Source: Helicobacter canadensis MIT 98-5491 (lineage in GTDB: Bacteria > Campylobacterota > Campylobacteria > Campylobacterales > Helicobacteraceae). From it: a DNA stretch of 64,000 nucleotides. The notes under the pieces were generated by a model. That model made no database searches and was not told where the DNA came from. It saw only the letters and a program-made list of their open reading frames with translations. Both the position numbers and the translations under genes were made by a program. Below are positions 19,223-27,996 of this stretch, in pieces. The stretch is taken from positions 438,950 through 502,949 of the forward strand of contig NZ_CM000776.2 in the NCBI RefSeq assembly GCF_000162575.1. The letters run 5' to 3'. Numbering within the stretch: position 1 is the first letter of the stretch; every line of letters begins with the position of its first letter.

Positions 19223-20211
19223 ATTATTTGCAAAATCCTCCTATTTGTGCCCCCTTAATGCAAAAATTAATTGCGCAAGATCGCCCTAATTATTTAGCTA
19301 TTACTCCTAGTGCAGGGCAAAAAATAAGCCAAGAAAATAAAGAATTAAGTCATTTTTTAGGCTGTGAGATGGCTCGTCCCTTTAGTTTTAATTTAGAAAG
19401 TTTTTATTTTTTACTCTCCAAACTTAGTCAAAAATACAAAGTCGCTCTTGTGCTTTCTTCTCATCAAATGCTTTATAGTGCCTACCTTGCTTTACCTAAT
19501 AAAGAAGCAATAATTCCTATAATCCCAGATAAGAAAAGTGGTCAAATTGATGTCAAAAATGCCCTAGAAAAAGGGGCGGATTGCTTTTTGATTCCTTATT
19601 TAAATGAAGATATTCTTACTTTGAATCTTCCTTTAGATGAGACTTTAAAAGATGTTTTTACCCTTTGGGATATTAGCTATGCCTTAGCTTTAGGATTGCC
19701 TTTGCCAAAAAATGCAAATCTTTTAATTGCTAATGGAGAAAATTTGGGCTTAATGCGTCCTTTTGGAATTATGGCAGGTAAGGATATTTTGGATTTAGGT
19801 TTATATTTGGAAATTGAAAATCTTTATGGAGTGTTTTTAGAAGCAATTAAACTTCAAGGCACTCCTAAAGAAAATCAAGCTCAATTATTCTTTGAGATTC
19901 TAAAAAAAGAATTGCAAGAGGATTGTTATTGTTTTTTTGAGACACCTTCTAATACCCTGCCTCTAGGATTAAAGGGGATTAAGGCAAGGAATCTGATTCA
20001 GAGTTTGATTTTTGATGATATTTCTTTGATTAATGGGCAAGAGTGTCTTTTTGGATTTGCTAAGCCTTCTTTTGTGCTACAATTAATGGGCTATAGCGAG
20101 AATCAAGCAAGGGAACTTTTGAGTTTGAGTTTTAAAGAAAAAATAGAGATTGATATATTAGCACAAAAAATCATTCAAAAATACCGACAAATTAAATCAT
20201 TACAAGGATAA
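19216..20211 (+). CDS. NifS-like (class V aminotransferase fold) protein without the PLP lysine
   Basis: A 331-residue protein that resembles cysteine desulfurases/selenocysteine lyases in its order of motifs. These include the N-terminal TPSAGQKI, VLSSHQMLYSAYLAL, DKKSGQID and WDISYALALGLPLPK (the Asp that normally pairs with the PLP ring nitrogen, D152). At the position of the Schiff-base lysine (normally in an SxHKxxGPxG motif) it reads ANGENLGLMRPFG, so the lysine appears to be Asn (about 176). It overlaps selB by 7 bases and precedes moeA by 2. A selenium- or sulfur-handling role is inferred from context; catalysis by the usual route is unlikely. Confidence 0.6.
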   Translation: MLDYLQNPPICAPLMQKLIAQDRPNYLAITPSAGQKISQENKELSHFLGCEMARPFSFNLESFYFLLSKLSQKYKVALVLSSHQMLYSAYLALPNKEAIIPIIPDKKSGQIDVKNALEKGADCFLIPYLNEDILTLNLPLDETLKDVFTLWDISYALALGLPLPKNANLLIANGENLGLMRPFGIMAGKDILDLGLYLEIENLYGVFLEAIKLQGTPKENQAQLFFEILKKELQEDCYCFFETPSNTLPLGLKGIKARNLIQSLIFDDISLINGQECLFGFAKPSFVLQLMGYSENQARELLSLSFKEKIEIDILAQKIIQKYRQIKSLQG

Positions 20212-20213
20212 AA

Positions 20214-21440
20214 ATGCAAGCAGTTTCATTACAAGAAGCAATCAAGATTTTACAAAAGGCAGGTAGCAGTTTTGCAAAAAATAAAGAATTTTTGGCTTTA
20301 TTAGAATCACAAGGGAGATTCTTAGCTCAAGATATTGTTTCTCAAAAGGCACTTCCAAGTTTTGATAATGCTGCAATGGATGGATATGCTATAAGGGCAG
20401 AAGATATGGGCAAAACAGCAAAAATCAAGGCTAGTATTTTTGCAGGGGATTGTAAGGAAATTAAGCTTGAATGTGGGGAATGTGCAAAGATTATGACAGG
20501 TGCTAAACTTCCCAAAAATGCCAATATAGTCGTGCCTTTTGAAGCTATTGAGGGAGGGCTTAATAATCAAGAGAGTATCACTATACCACAAGGGCTTAAA
20601 GTGGGGGATAATATTCGTCAAGTTGGTGAGGAAATCCCTTTGGGTAAGCAAATTTTTGAAGTTGGAGATGAGATTGATGAGAATGTTTTAGCGCTTCTTG
20701 CTTCACAAGGCATTAGCTATGTGAGTGCATTTAGGGAGCTTAGAATCGGTGTATTTTCTGGTGGAAATGAACTTAAAGAACCTTGGGAGTTAGCAGAGAA
20801 TTACCAAATTTATAATTCTAATACCACAATGATTCTAGGGATTCTTAAAAGCTTTGGTTTTAAAGCAAGTTATGGAGGGATTTCAAAGGATAATAAAGAA
20901 GATTTATTGCAAGTTTTAAATATGCCTTTTGATATTATTTTTACAACAGGTGGTGCGAGTAAGGGAGAAGCAGATTTTATGCAAGAAGTGCTAGTGCAAG
21001 CAGGAGCGGAGATTCTGATTTCTGGTGTGCAGATTAAACCAGGTAAGCCTATTATGGTGGCAAGGTTAGAGAGAAAATTTATTGTTGCATTACCGGGGAA
21101 TCCTTTGGCAGGAGCGGTATTGTTGCGTTTTTTAATTGTGCCATTTTTAAGAAATCTTGCTGGAGCTAACGCTCATTTTCCTCAAGCTTTAATGGTGAAA
21201 AATATTGAATCCTTTAGGTTAAAAAAGCGAATGGATGCTATGCTTGGAAGCCTTAGTGTAGAGGGGTTTTTACTAACTCAAAAAGGAAAATATACTTCAG
21301 GGCAAATTTTGCCACTTTGCCAAAGCAATGCCATTGCGCTTTTAAATGAAGAATGCACGCAAATAGAAGCAGGAGAGTGGATAAAGGTGCTACCTTATTC
21401 AATGATTTGGGGTAAGGTGGAGTGTGATTATATTAATTAA
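20214..21440 (+). CDS. moeA: Molybdopterin molybdenumtransferase MoeA
   Basis: Inserts molybdenum into adenylylated molybdopterin to form Mo-cofactor. The 408 residues show the N-terminal LPSFDNAAMDGYAIRAED block, MTGAKLPKNANIVVPFE, RIGVFSGGNEL, the MoCF-binding TTGGASKGEADF segment, and KPGKPIMVA followed by VALPGNPLAGAVLL. It follows the selA-selB-NifS-like genes within 2 bases. The set is consistent with making a Mo/Se enzyme such as formate dehydrogenase, which is inference. It converges on pyrF with a 4-base overlap. Confidence 0.96.
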   Translation: MQAVSLQEAIKILQKAGSSFAKNKEFLALLESQGRFLAQDIVSQKALPSFDNAAMDGYAIRAEDMGKTAKIKASIFAGDCKEIKLECGECAKIMTGAKLPKNANIVVPFEAIEGGLNNQESITIPQGLKVGDNIRQVGEEIPLGKQIFEVGDEIDENVLALLASQGISYVSAFRELRIGVFSGGNELKEPWELAENYQIYNSNTTMILGILKSFGFKASYGGISKDNKEDLLQVLNMPFDIIFTTGGASKGEADFMQEVLVQAGAEILISGVQIKPGKPIMVARLERKFIVALPGNPLAGAVLLRFLIVPFLRNLAGANAHFPQALMVKNIESFRLKKRMDAMLGSLSVEGFLLTQKGKYTSGQILPLCQSNAIALLNEECTQIEAGEWIKVLPYSMIWGKVECDYIN

Positions 21441-22120
21441 AGAGCTTGGAGAATCTTATCAATCACTTCTTGTGGATTTGAAGCTTTGTAAATAGGTCTT
21501 CCAACTACAATAAAATCACTCATTGCGGCTTTTGCATCTTGCAAAGTTGCGGTGCGCTTTTGATCTCCGTTATCTTCACCAAAAGGTCGGATTGCTGGAG
21601 TGAGTGTGAGAAAATGAGAATTGATTTTTTCTTTGATAACTCTTGATTCTAAGCAAGAGCAAACCACTCCATTAATCCCTGATTCATAAGCCATTTTGGC
21701 AAATTCTAAAACTTGAGTTTCTAAATTGCTATGATAAATTTCAAAAAAACTCTCCTGTTGAAAGCTTGTAAGCACTGTAACTGCCATAACTAAAGGTGGA
21801 TTCTGGACTTTTTGTAATCGTTTTGTAACCTCACACATTGCTTCTCTTCCACTGCTTGCATGAATAGTTATCATATCCACTCCAAGCTTGGCAATTTCAT
21901 CAATGCTATCGCCCATTGTGTTAGGAATGTCATAGAGCTTTAAGTCTAAAAAAATTTTAAAAGGATTAATGGTCTTGATTTGTTCTAGAAACTCTTTTCC
22001 ATCACGAATAAAACTTCTAAGCCCAACCTTAACCCAAATTTCTTGTGAAGTTTTTAGATTGCTTAAAAGTGTAAGATTATCTTTTTTGTTTGGCATATCA
22101 AGGGCGATACAAAGCTTCAT
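21437..22120 (-). CDS. pyrF: Orotidine 5'-phosphate decarboxylase
   Basis: Final step of UMP synthesis. The 227 residues form the small bacterial type. Residues 6-9 (ALDM), the KIFLDLKLYDIPNTMGDSI catalytic block with the Asp/Lys charge network, ITIHASSGREAM, LTPAIRPFG and FIVVGRPIYKA are all present. It overlaps nusB by 4 bases. The order pyrF with nusB, ribH, kdsA and carbonic anhydrase resembles the HP0001-HP0005 region of H. pylori. Confidence 0.96.
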   Translation of the reverse strand: MKLCIALDMPNKKDNLTLLSNLKTSQEIWVKVGLRSFIRDGKEFLEQIKTINPFKIFLDLKLYDIPNTMGDSIDEIAKLGVDMITIHASSGREAMCEVTKRLQKVQNPPLVMAVTVLTSFQQESFFEIYHSNLETQVLEFAKMAYESGINGVVCSCLESRVIKEKINSHFLTLTPAIRPFGEDNGDQKRTATLQDAKAAMSDFIVVGRPIYKASNPQEVIDKILQAL

Positions 22121-22671
22121 ACTTTTCCTTTTTTAGGAGTATTTTGTTTTTTTGTTGAGTTGGTTTGATTCTTTGCTTTTGGAGTTTTGGATTCTAAATT
22201 TGTAGATTTGGCTGTATTGTTTGTGGTTTGTTTGATATTTTGCATTGATTCTTGGATGGTATGAATGGGGATTTGCAAATTCTTTGCAATGTTATCCAAA
22301 ACCCCATTAATAAACTTTGCTGAAGCTTCATTGCCGAAGGTTTTTGCTAATTCTAGGGCTTCATTAATCGCGATAGCTTTATCAAGGTTATTAAAGGCAA
22401 TTTCATAAACTCCAAGCCTTAAAATAGCTTTTTCCATATCTCCGATTTTTGTAAAATCCCAACTTTCAAGTTGATGAGCAATGCGCAAATCAAGTGATTC
22501 AAGATTTTCAATGACACCATTAAAGAGTAGGTTTGCAAAGTCTTTTTGCTTATTTTTGATTTTGTGTTCTCCAAAGATTTCATCGGCAAATTTAAAAATC
22601 GCATCATTTCCACTACCATAAGCATACAAAAGTTGCACAACAACTTCTCTTACATGGCTTCTTGTTGCCAT
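22117..22671 (-). CDS. nusB: Transcription antitermination factor NusB with a charged C-terminal tail
   Basis: Binds boxA RNA with S10 and supports rRNA antitermination. Residues 1-140 match NusB: TRSHVREVVVQLLYAY at the start and DKAIAINEALELAKTFG and FINGVLDNIA in the last helices. The protein is 184 residues against a usual ~135-145. The extra C-terminal ~45 residues are rich in Lys, Asn, Thr and Ser and probably disordered. It starts at the base following the ribH stop and overlaps pyrF by 4 bases. Confidence 0.94.
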   Translation of the reverse strand: MATRSHVREVVVQLLYAYGSGNDAIFKFADEIFGEHKIKNKQKDFANLLFNGVIENLESLDLRIAHQLESWDFTKIGDMEKAILRLGVYEIAFNNLDKAIAINEALELAKTFGNEASAKFINGVLDNIAKNLQIPIHTIQESMQNIKQTTNNTAKSTNLESKTPKAKNQTNSTKKQNTPKKGKV

Positions 22672-23142
22672 TTATGCTCCAATTTTACGATAAAGATTAA
22701 TAAGCTCAATGAGGCTACTCATTGCCTCAAAGCCTTTATTTCCCGCTTTTGTCCCTGCACGCTCAATAGCTTGTTCAATGGTATCTGTAGTTAAAACTCC
22801 AAAGGTTACAGCAGCTCCATAGCGAATAGTGACATTAGCAATACCTTTAGTGGCTTCAGCACTCACATAATCAAAATGTGGTGTAGAGCCTCTTATAATA
22901 GCACCTAAGCAACAAACACCATCATAATTACCTTGAGCAAGAACTTTTTCTAGTGCAAAAGGAATCTCAAAAGCACCTGGCACTAAAATATGTGTTAGAT
23001 TTTCATCGATTCCGCCGTGTCTTAAGAAACAATCTTTCGCACCTTCTATCAATCTATCGGTAATGAGATGATTGAAACGACTTGAAATGATTGCAATCTT
23101 TTCATCGCCAAGTAATGATAAATCGCCTTCAATAATTTGCAT
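22672..23142 (-). CDS. ribH: 6,7-dimethyl-8-ribityllumazine synthase
   Basis: Penultimate step of riboflavin synthesis, forming a multimeric shell in most bacteria. The 156 residues contain [48 protein letters not shown] with the catalytic His region, and [19 protein letters not shown]. The gene lies directly between kdsA (1-base overlap) and nusB with no spacing. Confidence 0.97.
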   Translation of the reverse strand: MQIIEGDLSLLGDEKIAIISSRFNHLITDRLIEGAKDCFLRHGGIDENLTHILVPGAFEIPFALEKVLAQGNYDGVCCLGAIIRGSTPHFDYVSAEATKGIANVTIRYGAAVTFGVLTTDTIEQAIERAGTKAGNKGFEAMSSLIELINLYRKIGA

Positions 23143-23948
23143 TATAAATCCTTTTTAATAAGATGATTAATTTCAAGTAATTGATTGGATAATTTGAGCA
23201 ATTCTTGTGGAGTTAGCATATTGGGTCCATCGCTTAGTGCAATTTTTGGATTAGTATGCACTTCAGCAAATAAGCCATCAATGCCAACGGCACTTGCTGC
23301 TCTAGCAAGAATAGGGGCAAAGCGAGAATCGCCACCACTTTTTCCATCAGCAGCACCAGGCATTTGCACTGCGTGAGTGGCATCAAAAATCACTGGAGCA
23401 AACTCTCTCATAATAACTAAAGAACGCATATCTACCACCAAATTTCCATACCCAAAACTACTACCGCGTTCAGTTAGGAGAATTTGATGCTTTTGTGATT
23501 CTTGATAGGTTGCTTCTTCTCCCCCACGAGTCTTAATGGCTTTTAGCACAGAATAGCGCATATCAGCAGGATTCATAAATTGTCCCTTTTTGATATTGAC
23601 AATAGCCTTACTTTTTGCAACTTCCACAATCAAGTCCGTTTGACGGCATAAAAAGGCTGGAATCTGTAGAATATCTACAACTCTAGCTGCAAGTTTGACT
23701 TGATGAGTTTCGTGAATATCAGTTAGAAGTTTATAGCCAAACTTTTTTTTGATTCTAGCAAGGGATTCTAGTCCTTTTTCTAAGCCTGGTCCTCGATAAG
23801 AATCAAGACTTGTGCGATTTGCTTTATCAAAACTTGCTTTAAAGTAAAAATCAATATCAGGGTTAGTTGCAAGTGGCTTGAGCGATTCTGCAATTTCTTC
23901 TAAAATTTCATCATTTTCAATGACACAAGGTCCAGCAATAAAAATCAT
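23142..23948 (-). CDS. kdsA: 3-deoxy-D-manno-octulosonate 8-phosphate synthase
   Basis: Condenses phosphoenolpyruvate with arabinose 5-phosphate to make KDO-8-phosphate for lipopolysaccharide core. The 268 residues include [12 protein letters not shown] at the N-terminus, [43 protein letters not shown] and [11 protein letters not shown]. The Cys in GPCVIE is the residue used as a metal ligand in the metal-dependent class, which this protein therefore probably belongs to. It is followed closely by ribH. Confidence 0.96.
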   Translation of the reverse strand: MIFIAGPCVIENDEILEEIAESLKPLATNPDIDFYFKASFDKANRTSLDSYRGPGLEKGLESLARIKKKFGYKLLTDIHETHQVKLAARVVDILQIPAFLCRQTDLIVEVAKSKAIVNIKKGQFMNPADMRYSVLKAIKTRGGEEATYQESQKHQILLTERGSSFGYGNLVVDMRSLVIMREFAPVIFDATHAVQMPGAADGKSGGDSRFAPILARAASAVGIDGLFAEVHTNPKIALSDGPNMLTPQELLKLSNQLLEINHLIKKDL

Positions 23949-23950
23949 AT

Positions 23951-24586
23951 CTATCCTTTGAGTAAATTAAATTCGTGTTTTTTAAAATCATAGCTATACA
24001 CTTCGCCACTTTCAATAATGTAGTGCCAACCATAAATGTGTAATGTTCTTGCAAGATACTTTTCTTTGACATTGGGATAGGTAAAAAGATTCATGATTTG
24101 TTTTTCAATATTGATTTGTTCGGTTAGATAAGCACGCATTGCTTTATTTTGTGGATTTAAAGCAAGAACTTGTTTTTTGACAGGTTCAATTAGTTTAAGC
24201 CAATTTTGAACATTGGGCATTTTGGTAAAGTGATCTTCTTCATAGAGAGCTGCACAGCCTCCACAATGGGAATGTCCGCAAATAATGATATTTTCAACTT
24301 GGAGTTCTTCTAGGGCATATTCTATGGCGGAAGTTGTAGCAAGATACTCTTCGGCTTTTCTATAAGGCGGGACAATATTAGCGATATTTCTCACAACAAA
24401 AAGTTCGCCTGGGAGAGTGTTTGTAATAAGATTTGGGACAACTCTAGAATCAGCACAACCTACAAAAAGCGTGTGTGGATTTTGCCCTTCTTTGAGATTT
24501 TCAAAAAGCTCTTTGTAGGCAAGGAAGTTTTCTTCTTTAAATTTAATTGCACCTTCAAAGAGTGTTTCAATGGAGCTTTGTGCCAC
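23951..24586 (-). CDS. Beta-class carbonic anhydrase
   Basis: Zinc enzyme interconverting CO2 and bicarbonate; important for capnophilic epsilonproteobacteria and for carboxylases such as those encoded elsewhere in this window. The 211 residues show both zinc motifs: [11 protein letters not shown] (C-x-D-x-R) near residue 43 and [10 protein letters not shown] (H-x2-C) near 101. No signal peptide is present, so it is cytoplasmic. It lies 2 bases before kdsA in transcription order. Confidence 0.95.
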   Translation of the reverse strand: MAQSSIETLFEGAIKFKEENFLAYKELFENLKEGQNPHTLFVGCADSRVVPNLITNTLPGELFVVRNIANIVPPYRKAEEYLATTSAIEYALEELQVENIIICGHSHCGGCAALYEEDHFTKMPNVQNWLKLIEPVKKQVLALNPQNKAMRAYLTEQINIEKQIMNLFTYPNVKEKYLARTLHIYGWHYIIESGEVYSYDFKKHEFNLLKG

Positions 24587-24595
24587 TTAAATCCT

Positions 24596-25366
24596 TTAAT
24601 TTGACTTAGTTGGATTTTTTGTAGGATTAGAAAAATCTTCTCCTATACTATAGATATACAAATCCACGCGTCGATTTTTTGCCCTAAGTTCTGGAATTTT
24701 ATTGCTAGCAATTGGGGAAAATTCTCCTTCGCCACCACCTAAAACCCTTTCTTTTGAGATGCCCTCTGTAATGATAAGTTCAGCAACATTGACACCTCTA
24801 GCAATGGAGAGTTCTAGATTATCCGCAAAGATGGGATTTTCTCGCATTGGGACATTATCTGTATGTCCAATAGCTTTAATTAGTGCTGTTTCTGGGAGTT
24901 TATCAAACTCTAAGGTTAATCTTTTTAGAAATGCAAGTCCGCTAGAATTAGTTAAAGTCGCACTACCACTTTCAAAGAGTAATGATTCTGGAATGCGAAT
25001 AATCACACCTTCTTCAGCTTCTTCAAATTCAACAGCTGGACCATTAGCAAGTTTGTTGATTTCGTTGTATTCGGTAATAAGACTAGCAAAGATATTGGTT
25101 GCATCTTCCATTTCTTGTTGGGCTTCAATAGGAGTTGCAAGAATTGGAGCAGGGGGATTGATTTGTGTTTTTACACCATTTTCAAGCACCGCAAAAGTCC
25201 CTTCTAAAGAACCGATTGCTTCATCAATTTTTTCAGTGGTAAAAGTAGCCATAGAAAGTAGTAAAATAAAGAAAGTCAAAATGAGTGTAACCATATCACC
25301 ATAAGTTCCAAGCCATAAAGGAACGCCTTGCGGACATTCACAGGGAGGACATTTTTCTTTTGCCAC
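24596..25366 (-). CDS. motB: Flagellar motor stator protein, MotB/PomB type
   Basis: Stator subunit anchoring an ion channel to peptidoglycan. The 256 residues start CPPCECPQGVPLWLGTYGDM and continue into one membrane helix (about 18-42) with the ion-carrying Asp at GTYGD. The C-terminal OmpA-like domain (about 125-245) includes AIGHTDNVPMRENPIF, ELSIARGVNV and NRRVDLYIY. The N-terminal CPP...GxPLWxGT pattern recalls sodium-type PomB more than H. pylori MotB, by recollection. No motA/pomA partner lies beside it, so it may be an extra stator set. It shares a palindromic promoter region with dedA. Confidence 0.82.
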   Translation of the reverse strand: MAKEKCPPCECPQGVPLWLGTYGDMVTLILTFFILLLSMATFTTEKIDEAIGSLEGTFAVLENGVKTQINPPAPILATPIEAQQEMEDATNIFASLITEYNEINKLANGPAVEFEEAEEGVIIRIPESLLFESGSATLTNSSGLAFLKRLTLEFDKLPETALIKAIGHTDNVPMRENPIFADNLELSIARGVNVAELIITEGISKERVLGGGEGEFSPIASNKIPELRAKNRRVDLYIYSIGEDFSNPTKNPTKSN

Positions 25367-25405
25367 TTTCTTTTTTCCTTGTTTAATTTTATTAAAAAAT
25401 TTTTT

Positions 25406-25432
25406 AATTATAACTAGGTTTTAGTTATAATT
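25406..25432. promoter_or_regulatory. Divergent promoter palindrome between motB and dedA
   Basis: Perfect 11-base inverted repeat with a 5-base centre (GGTTT). Each arm contains TATAAT reading outwards: 25426-25431 on the plus strand for dedA and 25407-25412 on the minus strand for motB. The two -10 elements are back to back, so each occupies the other's -35 area. Confidence 0.55.
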
Positions 25433-25463
25433 TAATTTAATTTTTGAAATAAGTGAGGAATTT

Positions 25464-26057
25464 TTGCAAACAATTATTGATTTTGTTGTGAATTTTGTTG
25501 GTGATTTGGGGTATTTTGGAATCTTTTTTATGATGTTTTTAGAGAGTAGCTTCATTCCTTTTCCAAGTGAAGTGGTTATGATTCCTGCTGGGTATTTGGC
25601 TTATCAAGGGGAAATGAATTTTTTTGTTGCAATATTTTTTGGGATTCTTGGTTCTTTAGCGGGTGCATTATTGAATTATTATTTGGCATTATTTTTTGGA
25701 AGAGAGATTCTTATTAAATATGGAAAGTATGTTTTTTTTGATGAGAAAACGATGAAAAAAATGGAAGATTTTTTTGCTAAACACGGACATATTTCTACCT
25801 TTAGCGGGAGACTTATTCCAGTTGTAAGGCAGTATATTTCGCTTCCTGCTGGGCTTGGAAAAATGAATTTAGCTGTTTTTTGTTTTTATACTTCTTTGGG
25901 GGCGGGAATTTGGAGTTTCATTCTTGTAGCTTTGGGGTATTTTCTAGGACAAAATGAAGATTTATTGAAAGAATATTTGCATTGGATTACTTTAGCTTTG
26001 GTGATTGGGGTGGCACTTGGAATTGCCATTTATGTAGCTTATCAAAAGAAAAAATGA
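25464..26057 (+). CDS. DedA-family inner membrane protein
   Basis: DedA/SNARE-associated family membrane protein; members flip undecaprenyl phosphate or other lipids across the inner membrane. The 197 residues show the family pattern [23 protein letters not shown] near the N-terminus and [16 protein letters not shown] in the centre, with about 5 hydrophobic segments and a basic C-terminal tail. The start is TTG at 25464, preceded by GAGGAA; no upstream ATG fits. It stands alone between divergent motB and the convergent Na/Pi transporter. Confidence 0.9.
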   Translation: MQTIIDFVVNFVGDLGYFGIFFMMFLESSFIPFPSEVVMIPAGYLAYQGEMNFFVAIFFGILGSLAGALLNYYLALFFGREILIKYGKYVFFDEKTMKKMEDFFAKHGHISTFSGRLIPVVRQYISLPAGLGKMNLAVFCFYTSLGAGIWSFILVALGYFLGQNEDLLKEYLHWITLALVIGVALGIAIYVAYQKKK

Positions 26058-26076
26058 TTTTTTGGGGTTTATAAAT

Positions 26077-27825
26077 TTATGCTGTTTCTTTGGCAAAAAT
26101 AATCTCAACTGCTTCGATTAATTGATTAGCAATTTGAGCAATAAAGGCGCTGTCATTGAGAATTGAAGTCCCATTGGTAACGCTAATTTTTTCTTGCGTG
26201 ATAAGCGTTTCTACATTATGGAGCGTGTGGTAGTCTTTTTCTTTGAGTAGATTTTTGGCGTTTTTGAGTTGAGAGAGAATGAGATAAGCATTACTATCAT
26301 CCATTAACTTAAGCTCTTCTACGCTTCTTAAAAGTTCTCCTAAATCTTTACGCATTGTATTGTATTGTTCGGCTAATGCTTTGTTTGAGGAGCTAGAATA
26401 AACTTTCATATTGGTTTGAATGATTTTGAGATTTTTTGTAGCTTCTGCGATATTGCGTGAGGCAATTTTAAAAGCAAAGATTTTTGCTAATTTTTCTTCC
26501 TCGGTAACATAGGTTTGGGCTTTTGTGGAAAATTCCATAATTGCATCAAAAAGCACTTTGATTTTACGCTTATAAAGATAGTCTAAATCTACATTTCCAC
26601 TAAACCATTTTTTGGTTTGTATAATAGAATCAAAGCTTTCATTACCACGAATATCACTGCGGTTAAATCCGATGGTGTGTGCAATCATTGCATAGGCATT
26701 ATTATAGAGATGCACACTTTCTTTTTGTAGGGCTTCAATAGCGGTATCAGGGTAGCTAACAATATTTTGATTTAAGAAAAGTGGTGCATCCATATCTCTA
26801 TCTTTTGGAGCTTTGATTATTTTATCAAGGATAAAGACAATTTGTTTAATAAAAAGAGAAATAAACAATACTGCAACAAGATTGAATAAAGTATGAAAAA
26901 GTGCGGTTTTTAAGGCAAGATTATCTTGTGGAATTCCTAAATAATTTGCAATTAAATTAACAAGATCGACAAAATAAGGGAAAAGTGCAATCACAATGAG
27001 TGCGATGGTGAAGTTAAAAATGCAATTAGCCATAGCAAGCTTTTTGCCTTCAATATTGGCACTAAAGCTTGCAACAACGGCTGTAACGACACCACCAACA
27101 CTTGTTCCCAAAGTAGCTGCAAGAGCGTTTTCAAAACCAATTTGCCCACTAAGTAATGCCGCGATGATAATAGCTAAAGTTGCGTGGCTTGATTGCACGA
27201 TTCCTGTAGTGATTGCACCAAGTCCTACAAAAATCAAAACACCTTTAAAGCCTTCAAAATTAAAGCGAGATAAATCCATAACTTCTTTGTAAGCTTCAAA
27301 GCCATTTTTGATGTAATCTACACCTAAAAAGAAAAATCCAATTCCCATAAAGATAAGTCCAATTCCTTTTAGCAAAGAATCTTTTTGAAAGCCAAGTAAA
27401 GTCCCGCAAACAATAAGTGGAATAGCAAGGATAGAGATATTAATGCTTGTTAATCCAACAATAAGCCAAGAACCAGCACTATTACCAAGATTTGCTCCAA
27501 AGACGATTCCTATACCTTGAGCTAAAGTGATTAAACCTGCTGAAAGGAAAGAAATTGAAATGATTGAAACGAGTGTGGAAGATTGCATTAAAATGGTAGT
27601 GATAACTCCAAAGGTAATGCTTTTAAATCTTGTGTCTGTAGATTTTTTGAGAATCTTTTCTAATAATCCGCCACTAAAGGTTTTAAATCCATTGCTAAGG
27701 TTGGTCATTCCTACAAGTAAGATTGCAACTCCTGCGAGGATTTTTGCAACTTCAGGAAAAACAATTAAAAAATAAATTAAAGCAATGATGAGTAAAATAA
27801 GTGCATAGCGTCTAAGATTCTGCAA
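26077..27825 (-). CDS. Na/Pi cotransporter family protein with PhoU-like tail
   Basis: Inner-membrane sodium-dependent phosphate transporter family (NptA/YjbB type). Of 582 residues, the first ~350 form two inverted transporter repeats carrying the QSS signatures MQSSTLVSIISISFLSAG and VQSSHATLAIIIAALLSGQI. The last ~220 form a helical PhoU-like cytoplasmic domain rich in charged residues. Phosphate specificity is inferred from the family. It lies alone, convergent with dedA (19-base gap). Confidence 0.88.
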   Translation of the reverse strand: MQNLRRYALILLIIALIYFLIVFPEVAKILAGVAILLVGMTNLSNGFKTFSGGLLEKILKKSTDTRFKSITFGVITTILMQSSTLVSIISISFLSAGLITLAQGIGIVFGANLGNSAGSWLIVGLTSINISILAIPLIVCGTLLGFQKDSLLKGIGLIFMGIGFFFLGVDYIKNGFEAYKEVMDLSRFNFEGFKGVLIFVGLGAITTGIVQSSHATLAIIIAALLSGQIGFENALAATLGTSVGGVVTAVVASFSANIEGKKLAMANCIFNFTIALIVIALFPYFVDLVNLIANYLGIPQDNLALKTALFHTLFNLVAVLFISLFIKQIVFILDKIIKAPKDRDMDAPLFLNQNIVSYPDTAIEALQKESVHLYNNAYAMIAHTIGFNRSDIRGNESFDSIIQTKKWFSGNVDLDYLYKRKIKVLFDAIMEFSTKAQTYVTEEEKLAKIFAFKIASRNIAEATKNLKIIQTNMKVYSSSSNKALAEQYNTMRKDLGELLRSVEELKLMDDSNAYLILSQLKNAKNLLKEKDYHTLHNVETLITQEKISVTNGTSILNDSAFIAQIANQLIEAVEIIFAKETA

Positions 27826-27996
27826 TTTTATCCTTTTAAAAATCTCAAGGCTAAAATTATAGCAAAGCTTAAGAGGTTATGCCAACTTGCTATTCAAATA
27901 AAAACTTTTAAAAGTAAAATTATATTAAACTTTTTATTTGTTTCTTAATGAATTTAAATTAGTATATACCCAAAATCATTATCAAAGGATTCTCTA

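Noticed and set aside
24702-25304. 200-residue plus-strand frame
   Set aside because: It lies wholly antisense to the well-supported stator gene and its low-complexity Ser/Ile composition is typical of a shadow frame.
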